64,000 nt of DNA from Dyella silvatica. GTDB taxonomy: Bacteria > Pseudomonadota > Gammaproteobacteria > Xanthomonadales > Rhodanobacteraceae. Made by a program: the position numbers and the translations under genes. The notes beneath the pieces are model-generated. The model ran no database searches. It was not told the DNA's origin and saw nothing but the letters and a program-made list of their open reading frames with translations. The stretch covers positions 36,865 to 100,864 of the forward strand of contig NZ_JAPDPE010000004.1 of the NCBI RefSeq assembly GCF_026283955.1, given 5' to 3'. This document shows, one piece after another, positions 56,660-64,000 of the stretch (positions are counted from its first letter, which is position 1; each line of letters starts with the position of its first letter).

Positions 56660-57890
56660 TCCCCCGCCCTCACCTTTAATGGATCTCATTGAGTTGGCTG
56701 CCTGCTCGAGTCCTACGAGATGCAGCACGGCGAATGTGATCGCCGATGGTTTTGTTGCAAGCCGGCGGTTCAGGGCCGACGCTTCGAACATCCGTCATCA
56801 ACACCGCGCCTGTTGGGCGGCGCCAGTCAGACGAACTACCCCTTGTTACCTGCGCCTTCTAATGCTTCTCCAGGACATCAGGCGCACTTCTCCACTGGCC
56901 GACGATGGATTCGCTCCATCGTCGACACCGCTTATGCATCGGTTGTATGTCGCAGTCCGACCCTATTCCGGCACGTGCCGCCGTCCAGCTCGCCTCGATG
57001 GCACGCGCATGACGACCTGGCATTAACGGGATAGCAAAAGGTGCATGCCCCGATCGCGCATGATGTCGCGCATCGCTTCGCCGCCCTCGATGACGTGAGG
57101 ACGAACCAGGAACATGGCCTTCCCGGAAGTACCGCCAGAGCTAATCCGCGCAGAGGAATATGTCGACCGACCGACGTTCCGTCCCGCCTCCCTCAGGAAA
57201 TCTATTTATCATACAAATACGACTTGAGGGGCATGCTTAGACAATTACGGACGCGACACAAGCTGCATCGCAACATCGACACACGCACGGAAACGCCCGA
57301 GCAGAAAGGCCGGCGCGGCACGGCAAGCGGATTGAGTGCACTGCGTCGCAGAAACGCGCAACGGCCGTTTCCACGATGGTCTTGGCCTAGCGGAAATACC
57401 ACCGGGCCGGCATAGGAAGACTCAACGCATATCGAGCCGATGCGCGTGGCGTGCGCGCGCCTTTGCCGTGGCCGTCGATGTAACGAAAGCAATCCCGGCC
57501 ATGCACGAACGCTCCACTGAAGACGCGGATCGAGCTGCCGCGCCACGCGCGTCTAAGTAACTGGTCGCTTTGCGGCGAATGCACTGCGTACCGAAGCCTC
57601 GGCAGCTGCATGGATCAAACCGCAGCGGCGATAGATTCAAGCCGCGCCTGACCGAAGGCACACCCTGCGCAGGCCTCGCGCCAGGATGTGTTTAGACGTC
57701 CATTTATTCCATCGCCGGATGCCTGCATGGAGTGCGCGACCCCGGCGATGCAGCGAAAGCCAGGCCGTCATGCCTTGCGCTGCAAGCTCATGCCACCGTG
57801 CACATGGATACGCGGTAAAGAGCGCGAATCAGAACACACTTATTCCGATTCGCGCCAAGCGACCGGCTCGACACAAGCCGGCCAGTGTCG
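56660..57890. other. Gene-poor region upstream of the galactoside operon
   Basis: About 1.2 kb without a gene I can support. Short open frames on both strands have no ribosome site and have Arg/Pro-rich, shadow-like composition. It should contain the promoter of the TonB receptor operon; the only visible site is the palindrome at 57203-57219. Confidence 0.6.
57203..57219. promoter_or_regulatory. AT-rich imperfect palindrome, possible GntR operator
   Basis: TATTTATCATACAAATA has 5-base matching arms (TATTT/AAATA) plus one further pair in the core, and is the most AT-rich spot of this region. On the - strand it contains TATGAT, a fair -10 box. It lies about 540 bases upstream of the receptor start, which is far for a promoter, so the link to the GntR regulator is only a suggestion. 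Confidence 0.3.
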
Positions 57891-58073
57891 TCAAACAGGC
57901 ACGCACTGCCAGACCAGCCGGCCATTAACGATGTGCGCCACCGCCACCTGCCCGCCGGGACACACCGGTGCGTTGGCATAGACGTGCGGAATCCTGTCGC
58001 TACTGCGGATATCGGCGGCATTCACGGACAGCGCCGTGGCGGCCAGAACCCATCCAACGAAGATGCTCTTCAT
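57891..58073 (-). CDS. Small secreted protein, 60 residues, two cysteines
   Basis: Unrecognised. ATG 58073 is preceded by GGGGAG at 10 bases. The first 19 residues form a good signal peptide (SIFVGWVLAATALSVNA), leaving a mature protein of about 40 residues with Cys in APVCPGG and WQCVPV near the end. The two Cys could form one disulfide in the periplasm. It starts 5 bases after the stop of a possible 73-residue gene, suggesting a two-gene unit. Confidence 0.65.
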   Translation of the reverse strand: MKSIFVGWVLAATALSVNAADIRSSDRIPHVYANAPVCPGGQVAVAHIVNGRLVWQCVPV

Positions 58074-58078
58074 ACCAT

Positions 58079-58300
58079 TCACTCCCCATAGCACGGGCAC
58101 TGCATGATGAAGGCGTACCAACGACCAGAGGAGTGCCCACGGCCCTGGCCTGCACCATCCGACCGATCATCGGGTAGCCCCCACCCCTGCGCAAGTGGCC
58201 CGCGCATGATGACGATGAGCATTGTTGTGCCATCGTGACCGATGCCTCGTTCCGCCATGGCCGCCGTACCGGGCAAATAGCCACGGATAATCGCCGCCAT
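58079..58300 (-). CDS. Possible small hypothetical protein, 73 residues
   Basis: Unrecognised and uncertain. ATG 58300 has GAGGG 10 bases upstream, and the frame ends 5 bases before the small secreted protein whose ribosome site lies inside it. The product (AAIIRGYLPGTAAMAERG...) has two Cys near its end (MQCPCYGE) and no signal peptide or known motif. It might instead be leader sequence of the downstream gene. Confidence 0.35.
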   Translation of the reverse strand: MAAIIRGYLPGTAAMAERGIGHDGTTMLIVIMRGPLAQGWGLPDDRSDGAGQGRGHSSGRWYAFIMQCPCYGE

Positions 58301-58447
58301 TGAATGATTTCCCTCGATCTGAATAAGGCACAAGCAGGGTTAGCGCCTGCCATGGGCTTTACTCGATAACTCAGCGCGCTTTTCCGGACGATAATCGTCA
58401 GGGTAATATCGCCGACGGGGGAATCATCCACTGAAGGGGAGAGCTTT

Positions 58448-58741
58448 ATGATGCGTAATATCGCTTTATCTGCGGGCCTCGTTATTGCAGCCGTATTGGG
58501 ATCGGCCAGCCCGGCCCATGCCGATGCGCAGTCATGCGCACTGTGCCGTCAACATGTCCAGGAATGCATTCTCGCCGGCGCAAGACCTATTCAATGCGAG
58601 ACCGATTATGGATTTTGCGTAAGCGAATGTGCCAGCAGTGTCCGCAACGACAGCGCCAAGTTGATGCCGACTCCGATTCAGCCCATTTCACCGGTTATTC
58701 CACGCGACGAACGCCTGGTGGCAGGCCTTAAAGGCCCCTGA
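58448..58741 (+). CDS. Small Cys-rich secreted protein, 97 residues
   Basis: Unrecognised family. AGGGGAG ends 7 bases before ATG 58448; a second ATG follows at once. A signal peptide (LSAGLVIAAVLGSASPAHA) is cut near residue 26. The mature part has six Cys in the spacing CALCRQHVQEC, then C, C and C (IQCETDYGFCVSECASS), which suggests a compact disulfide-bonded or metal-binding domain. A Pro-rich tail follows. It stands alone with its own terminator. Function unknown. Confidence 0.8.
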   Translation: MMRNIALSAGLVIAAVLGSASPAHADAQSCALCRQHVQECILAGARPIQCETDYGFCVSECASSVRNDSAKLMPTPIQPISPVIPRDERLVAGLKGP

Positions 58742-58762
58742 GCTTTTTAATCACCCGACGTG

Positions 58763-58790
58763 AATGTCCCGGCACCGGCCGGGGCATTTT
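58763..58790 (+). terminator. Rho-independent terminator of the Cys-rich protein gene
   Basis: AATGTCCCGGC pairs with GCCGGGGCATT (11 pairs including one G-T) around a 4-base loop, running into TTTT; it lies 22 bases after the stop codon. Confidence 0.8.
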
Positions 58791-59170
58791 GTTATGCAGA
58801 CAACTCGCTGACGATTATCGTGACCGACAGGTCATCACACGCGCAGCATATGCATGTTTTGTGAAAGCCAGCGCGGCAGCCTAGTCAACAGGGGCGATCT
58901 TGATCACTTCACATTGACATCATCAGCGACTCAGGTTCCTACACACCAAGAAAACCGCCTGCGCCCCACCTGGCCAGCACATCCGATGCGTCGCCGAATC
59001 TTCACGCGCAGCCTGGCCACTTGACGCAGCCGCTCGGTAACGTGACGAAATAGTCAAATAGACGGCTTATGCCTTACGAATGACCGTGCCGACCCGGCAT
59101 CGATCAACCGTGCACAACGGCGCCATGGGGCAACATGATGAGCGCATCACGAAATCACTGAAGCGAGCGC
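58791..59170. other. Intergenic region between converging genes
   Basis: No gene, repeat or RNA structure that I can support is visible in these 380 bases. They lie between the terminator of the Cys-rich protein gene (+) and the end of the MFS gene (-). Confidence 0.55.
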
Positions 59171-60487
59171 TCAACCATCCGCAGTCACGGCCTCGGAAGT
59201 CGATGGCTGGATCGCATCGCCTTTCGCCACGACAGGCTCGTCGCCGCCGTCAGTCACGGCGAGCACATCCACCGCCCTGATGCCGCGAATCGTGCGGTTG
59301 GCGAGAAACAGCAAGGCGAAGCAGGACAATAGCCCGCCCATGCTCATGAACAACACCGATACCGTGATGTAGTGCGTGAAGGTACCGGCCAGCAGCGCCG
59401 AGACCGGGGCGATCGCGGTCATGACCAGGCTCAGAATACTGACCACGCGCCCCAGCAAATGATTGGGAATGCGATGTTGAATCCAGGTGTACAACCCCAC
59501 CTGCACGAAGCCGGCACCGACGCCGATGGTAAACACCAGGACCAGCGCCACGGCCAGCACCTGGTTGATCCCCATGCCGACCAAGGACAAGCCCGCCACG
59601 ATATCGGCCATGCATACGGCGACGCCTAGCGGAATCTTCTTCAGCGCGCGCAAGCCAGACAACAAGATGCCCATGAGTTGCCCTGCGCCGCTCACCGAGA
59701 TGAGCAGACCGAACGCCGCGCTATCGAGCTTAAGCTGTTTTTCCACCAGCAACGGCAGCCCAACCTGCATGGTTCCCATCGCCAGAAAGGCCGCCATGAT
59801 CCAGTAACCCACCAGTAGACGCAGCACGCGATCGCCCCAAACCCAGCGAAAGCCCGCGAAGATCGCGGCGAACATATGCTTGTCTTTCTCGCCATCGGGC
59901 GATTCGGCCGCACGCACCAGTCGCGGCACACTGACCGCGGCAAGCAGAAAACAAATGCCGTCCACCAGAAAGGCCGTACCCAGGCCCTTGGACGTACTCA
60001 CCAAGATGCCGGCGAGCACAGGACCGGCCAGTACAAAAATCTGCGTGGCACCCATCATGATGGAGTTGGCCGACTGCAACTGCTCCGGCGCAACCACCCG
60101 CGGAAGTATCGCCATACGTGCAGGCAGCGTGAACGTGCCGACCAAACCCATCAATACGGCAAAGCCGTAAAGCATCCATAGCGTCACCATGTCGGCAAGC
60201 ACCAACATGCCAAAGCAGCCCAGCACCACGGCGCTGGCAAGCGATGCCGTGACCAGAATGGTGCGCGGCGAATAGCGGTCGACCAAGGCACCGGCAGGTA
60301 GCAAGAAAATCAACCGCGGCAAGCCCATGAAAGCCACCACCATGCCAAGCGCAAGACTCTCTTGAGTCAGCTTCAAGACCAGCCAGGGAATCGCGATGAA
60401 GGTGAACTGATCGCCAAGCAAGGCGGCCGCGCTTCCCGCTAGAAGGCGTAAAAAGCCGGGATGACGCAATACGTTTCCGCTACTCAT
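59171..60487 (-). CDS. MFS transporter, EntS-like drug or siderophore exporter type
   Basis: A 438-residue inner-membrane carrier with about twelve hydrophobic helices. I start it at ATG 60487 (MSSGNVLRHPGFLRLL), the usual opening of this MFS_3 type; the upstream extension of the frame is Arg-rich and not membrane-like. The loop motif GALVDRYSPR matches the MFS signature between helices 2 and 3. It is read away from the hydroxylase/NRPS3 genes. A role in exporting the NRPS3 product or giving resistance to it is possible but not shown. Confidence 0.85.
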   Translation of the reverse strand: MSSGNVLRHPGFLRLLAGSAAALLGDQFTFIAIPWLVLKLTQESLALGMVVAFMGLPRLIFLLPAGALVDRYSPRTILVTASLASAVVLGCFGMLVLADMVTLWMLYGFAVLMGLVGTFTLPARMAILPRVVAPEQLQSANSIMMGATQIFVLAGPVLAGILVSTSKGLGTAFLVDGICFLLAAVSVPRLVRAAESPDGEKDKHMFAAIFAGFRWVWGDRVLRLLVGYWIMAAFLAMGTMQVGLPLLVEKQLKLDSAAFGLLISVSGAGQLMGILLSGLRALKKIPLGVAVCMADIVAGLSLVGMGINQVLAVALVLVFTIGVGAGFVQVGLYTWIQHRIPNHLLGRVVSILSLVMTAIAPVSALLAGTFTHYITVSVLFMSMGGLLSCFALLFLANRTIRGIRAVDVLAVTDGGDEPVVAKGDAIQPSTSEAVTADG

Positions 60488-61095
60488 GGTGGTCGTTGGA
60501 CCCTGTCTGGTGATGGCGGCTGAGAAATGAATCACTCCGCCCGGCGTCTTTCCGCGCCATGGCTTGGCGGAAATCGCACGCGGGACAGGGGCAAGCTTGA
60601 GCGAGAAATGTGACGACCATGATGCACGCAATGCGACAAAGGGAATGAGCTGACGCCGATGCCGTGCGTCGTGACTGCATGCTTGCCACCGATGCAGCGA
60701 GTCGGCCATAGGATCGACGATACGACGGTCAAGAAAATGTGATGACGGGTATAAAGTCGAATCACGCCGAATTCACGTCGCATGCGTAATCTCGCATGTA
60801 ATAGCAAAGCCGCCGCGGAACGGACTCACTCATGGAGCTTGGCGAGCCCTTATTTTCAGGGCTCGGAAGAAGTTTGTCGCCTGACTGTCATACAGCCGGG
60901 GCGAGCCGGATGCGAGCCCGAAAATGTAATGTCCGTGAAATACCAAAGACAAATAAGTGCAAATTTAGGACACCAGTGCCATTAGTCATAAATAAATAAT
61001 AACCAATATGGCGCGGATTTTCTTTGGTTAATGATTTACCTGTGGCGTTGAATTCTGTTAATTGCGAAATAACCCCATCCCCATGGAGTCGCTTT
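60488..61095. other. Divergent promoter region of the second NRPS locus
   Basis: About 600 bases between the MFS gene (-) and the hydroxylase (+), without a supportable gene. Base composition turns AT-rich from about 60950 to 61020 (TAAATAAATAATAACC), as in a promoter or leader. I cannot fix -35/-10 boxes. Confidence 0.5.
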
Positions 61096-62070
61096 ATGCA
61101 AGAAATCAGTAAGCAGCGATTGAGCGGAAACGTCAGATCCCCACTATTGGTTACCGCCACCAACGGGCATCGTGACCTCGCATCGATCTTTGCCGAACAC
61201 GCAGCCGTCTTCAAAGACGACCTGCTTGAACATGGCGCCATTCTGTTTCGCGGCTTTCCAGTGGACACGGTGGAAAAATTCAGCGAGGTGGTGAGCGGCG
61301 TTTCCGACGCACGACTCAACTACACCTATCGCTCGACCCCGCGCACCTCGCTGGGCGGCGAAGTATTCACGGCGACCGAATTTCCGCAAACGCAAGAGAT
61401 TCCACTGCATTGTGAAAATGCCTATCAGCGCGACTGGCCCATGCTGGTGGCTTTTTGCTGCCTGCAGCCAGCGACCAGCGGCGGAGCCACGCCGATTGCT
61501 TCGGTAAGCGCAGCGAGCAAAGCCATCGGCAGCACGCTGATGGACGAATTCGAGCAGCGCAAAGTGAAATACGTGCGCCACTACCGCCCCTATGTCGACC
61601 TGCCCTGGGAAACCGTATTCCAGACCAGCGACAAGAACGAGGTGGCCAGCTTCTGCGAAAGCGCCGGCATCGAGCACAGCTGGCTGGACGAAGAAACACT
61701 GCGAACCGGACAAGTATGCCAGGGGGTCGCCACCCATCCGGTCACCGGGGAAAAGGTGTTCTTCAATCAGGCGCACCTGTTTCACGTTTCTTCGCTGGGC
61801 GACGATACCGCGCAGTCGATGATCGACATGTTCGGCGCCGATGGCCTGCCCCGGCAATCGTTCTTCGGCGACGGCGCCGAAATCAGTCCCGATGTCCTAC
61901 ATGCGGTTCGCAGTGCCTTGAACCAGCAAACCTATGATGTTGCCTGGCAGCGAGGCGATGTACTGCTGCTGGACAATATGCAGTTTGCGCACGGCCGCCG
62001 CACCTTCGCCGGCCCCAGAAAAATCGCGGTCTCGCTGTGCAACCCGTATTCCAGTCAGGCGCCCAGCTAG
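61096..62070 (+). CDS. Fe(II)/2-oxoglutarate beta-hydroxylase, SyrP/AsnO-like (TauD family)
   Basis: A 324-residue dioxygenase. ATG 61096 is preceded by GGAG at 7 bases; the frame extends to a TTG at 61024 but without a site. Iron ligands are His and Glu in IPLHCENAY (HxE) and the distal His in MQFAHGRRTF. The Arg in GPRKI should bind 2-oxoglutarate. HxE rather than HxD is typical of the NRPS-associated branch (AsnO, VioC, SyrP), which puts a beta-hydroxyl on Asp, Asn or Arg, free or PCP-bound. It is 209 bases upstream of NRPS3 in the same direction. The likely substrate is an Asp/Asn residue of NRPS3, or of the Asp-like modules of NRPS1/2. Confidence 0.85.
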   Translation: MQEISKQRLSGNVRSPLLVTATNGHRDLASIFAEHAAVFKDDLLEHGAILFRGFPVDTVEKFSEVVSGVSDARLNYTYRSTPRTSLGGEVFTATEFPQTQEIPLHCENAYQRDWPMLVAFCCLQPATSGGATPIASVSAASKAIGSTLMDEFEQRKVKYVRHYRPYVDLPWETVFQTSDKNEVASFCESAGIEHSWLDEETLRTGQVCQGVATHPVTGEKVFFNQAHLFHVSSLGDDTAQSMIDMFGADGLPRQSFFGDGAEISPDVLHAVRSALNQQTYDVAWQRGDVLLLDNMQFAHGRRTFAGPRKIAVSLCNPYSSQAPS

Positions 62071-62279
62071 GAAATCGCCGTGGCGGGGATGATTGCCGTT
62101 GTTTGTGCCGGCCGCCGAATGGAAAACCATCGGCGGCAAAACGTGGCCTGAAGCCCATTCAGCGTCTGCCGATGCACGCCGATGTCCCACCCACTCACCC
62201 GCATCGAATCCACCGTACGGCTGCCATCGTCTGCTGCAGATAGATGGCCGTTGCATCGTCTTATCCGCCGGATGTCGTC

Positions 62280-64000
62280 ATGAGCCTAGCTAAGCAGAGC
62301 GTCTTGCGCCCTCTCTCCGCCCCACAGTCGGAAATGTGGTTTGCCCAGGAGCTGGACCCCAGCAACCGGCTTTATCACAGCTGCGGTTATCTGGACATCG
62401 ATGGCCCGGTGGATGTCGATGCCTTCAAGCAGGCATTGCAGCATCTTGTCGTCGAGACAACGACCTTGCATCTGCGCTTCTGCGATGGGCCAGAAGGTCC
62501 GCTGCAATATCTAGGCGAGCCACCCAGCCTGCCGCTCGACTATGTCGACCTCTCGACCGCGCAGCAGCCGATGGACATGGCATTGGCCGCCATGCATGCC
62601 GATGCCATGCACGTTTACGACCTGCGCACGGCGCCGCTGTTCAATTACATACTGTTCAAGCTCAGCGACGATCACTACCTCTGGTACAAGCGCTACCACC
62701 ATATCGTGCTCGATGGCGCCGGCTCGGCCCTGGACATTAGCCGGCTAGCGGACGTCTATACCGCGCTATGCCAGGGCGTGGCGATTCCCCAGACACATCT
62801 TGGCGCCGTCGACGCCCTGCTTGACGACGACCAGGCCTATCGCAGATCCGCACGCTATCGGCGCGACCAGGATTTCTGGCGCGACTACGTGCGCAACCTT
62901 GCCGACACCAGCGCGCTTAACGGCCAGCCATTAGGCCAGAGCAGCGATTTCTGGCGCCACGCTGCGCCGATATCCGCCACGCTTACCGCCAAACTGATGG
63001 CCGCGGAGAGTGGCGAAGCCAAATGGCCGCAGCTGATCACCGCCGCCGTCGTCGCCTATCTGTATCGAGTCAGCGGCGGCCAGATCGACACCTTCGACTT
63101 TCCCGTCGCCGCGCGCGCCAAGCACCTGCGCGACACCCCAGGCACCACCGCCAACGTGCTGCCACTGCGCGTACAGCCGCAAGCCGGCGACTCACTGGCC
63201 ACACTGGCCAGGCGCAGCAGCCGCGAAATACTGCGCGTGCTCAAGCACCAGTATTTCCGCGGCAAAGATATTCAACTGATGCGTCACTCCGCAGCCAGCA
63301 CCTTTGGGCCGCGCATCAACATCATGCCGTTCGACTACGGATTTCGGCTCAACGGATATCCGACCTCGTCATGCTCCTTATCCAACGGCCTGGTCAACGA
63401 CTTCTCGGTAACCCTGGAAGGACAGCCAGGCAAGGCCAGCTGCGTCTTGAATGTCGATGCCAATCGACAGCTTTATGATGAAAGCGATACCGCCGCGCAC
63501 GCCAGGCGGCTGCTGCATTTTATCGAGCAAGCGGTGGCCGATCCGCTTCGGCCGCTGGACGACATCGACCTGCTCGACAGCGGCGAACGCCAGCAACTTT
63601 TGCACGACTGGAATGCCACCGCGCATACCGTGCCCGAGATCAGCGTGCCCGCCGCGTTCGAGCAACAAGTGGCGCGCAGCCCCGACGCCATCGCCGCCGT
63701 TTTCGACGACCAGTCGCTTAGCTACACCCAGCTCAACGCACACGCCAATCGCCTCGCTCATCTTCTGATCGCTGACGGCGCCGGGCCGGAAAGTATCGTC
63801 GCGATCGCTCTGCCTCGCTCGCTCGAGCTGGTTATCGCCTTGCTTGCCGTGCTCAAGGCCGGCGCCGCTTACCTGCCGCTGGATACCGACTACCCCCTCG
63901 ATCGGCTGGGCTTCATGCTGGACGATGCCCAGCCGCTGCGACTAATCACCCGCAGCGACATCGCCTTGCCGGCGACCGAGGTGGCGCATTGGCAACTGGA
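62280..64000 (+). CDS. NRPS3: start of a further nonribosomal peptide synthetase, 3' end outside the window
   Basis: The frame opens at ATG 62280 and runs to the window edge without a stop (573 complete codons). Residues about 10-440 form a condensation domain: LSAPQSEMWFAQ, the catalytic HHIVLDG, then NVLPLRV and FGPRINIMPFDY. An A domain begins at about 63640 ([29 protein letters not shown]) and is cut before A3, so its substrate cannot be read. A synthetase that starts with a C domain either takes a fatty acyl group (lipoinitiation) or receives a peptide from another protein. No other NRPS gene precedes it here, so an acyl-accepting start is a fair guess. The ribosome site is weak (CCGGATG). 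Confidence 0.92.
   Translation, partial: MSLAKQSVLRPLSAPQSEMWFAQELDPSNRLYHSCGYLDIDGPVDVDAFKQALQHLVVETTTLHLRFCDGPEGPLQYLGEPPSLPLDYVDLSTAQQPMDMALAAMHADAMHVYDLRTAPLFNYILFKLSDDHYLWYKRYHHIVLDGAGSALDISRLADVYTALCQGVAIPQTHLGAVDALLDDDQAYRRSARYRRDQDFWRDYVRNLADTSALNGQPLGQSSDFWRHAAPISATLTAKLMAAESGEAKWPQLITAAVVAYLYRVSGGQIDTFDFPVAARAKHLRDTPGTTANVLPLRVQPQAGDSLATLARRSSREILRVLKHQYFRGKDIQLMRHSAASTFGPRINIMPFDYGFRLNGYPTSSCSLSNGLVNDFSVTLEGQPGKASCVLNVDANRQLYDESDTAAHARRLLHFIEQAVADPLRPLDDIDLLDSGERQQLLHDWNATAHTVPEISVPAAFEQQVARSPDAIAAVFDDQSLSYTQLNAHANRLAHLLIADGAGPESIVAIALPRSLELVIALLAVLKAGAAYLPLDTDYPLDRLGFMLDDAQPLRLITRSDIALPATEVAHWQL

Noticed and set aside
57041..57560. Short open frames in the region upstream of the galactoside operon
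   Set aside because: Overlapping frames on both strands, Arg-rich, no ribosome site and no leader or domain.
58000..58431. A 143-codon - strand frame overlapping the small secreted protein
   Set aside because: The overlapping 60-residue frame has a clear ribosome site and signal peptide; this longer frame has neither.
59080..59280. A + strand frame of 66 codons at the end of the MFS gene
   Set aside because: Its second half lies antisense to the MFS coding end; basic, low-complexity product.
1..64000. tRNA, rRNA, CRISPR arrays, riboswitches, insertion sequences and integration sites
   Set aside because: I read the intergenic stretches for these and saw no supporting structure or repeat.

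Overview
The window is GC-rich bacterial DNA, most likely from the Xanthomonadales. The clearest pointer is the secreted effector at 47985-49538, which ends in an XVIPCD-type type IV secretion signal with a glutamine-rich tail. A Xanthomonad-type TonB-dependent receptor fits the same origin. Species and genus cannot be read from the sequence.

About 66% of the window is one nonribosomal peptide synthetase (NRPS) locus on the + strand. NRPS1 (2-11620) is cut off at the window start. NRPS2 (11675-42712) is a single gene of 10,345 codons with nine modules and a terminal thioesterase. A CmlA-type diiron beta-hydroxylase (42819-44423) and two MacB/FtsX-type permeases (44598-47138) follow in the same direction. 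Ten-residue specificity codes, read by hand against GrsA-PheA, give the order Asp-like, N-methyl-Thr, Thr, Asp-like, unassigned, Gly, Thr, Val, Ile/Val-like, Asn-like, Gln-like, unassigned. Both epimerase domains in NRPS1 have lost catalytic residues, while the one in NRPS2 looks intact. NRPS2 carries two rearrangement scars: module 2 has an extra N-terminal adenylation fragment, and module 4 lacks that same part. The thioesterase seems to lack its usual histidine region.

From 47513 to 49538 lies a two-gene unit: an LprI-like periplasmic protein, then a peptidoglycan-targeting XVIPCD effector. It looks like an immunity/toxin pair for contact-dependent killing by a type IV secretion system. 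On the - strand, 49774-56659 is a galactoside uptake and breakdown operon: TonB receptor, GH35 beta-galactosidase, GH27 alpha-galactosidase, and then a separate FadR-type GntR regulator. A gene-poor stretch (56660-58447) holds one or two small - strand genes. It is followed by a small Cys-rich secreted protein (+) and an MFS exporter (-).

At the right edge a second NRPS locus begins: a SyrP/AsnO-like Fe(II)/2-oxoglutarate beta-hydroxylase (61096-62070) and NRPS3 (62280 to the window end), which opens with a condensation domain. Two chemically different kinds of beta-hydroxylase thus flank the window's NRPS genes, and two NRPS loci are separated by about 14 kb of unrelated genes. I saw no rRNA, tRNA, CRISPR array or insertion sequence.
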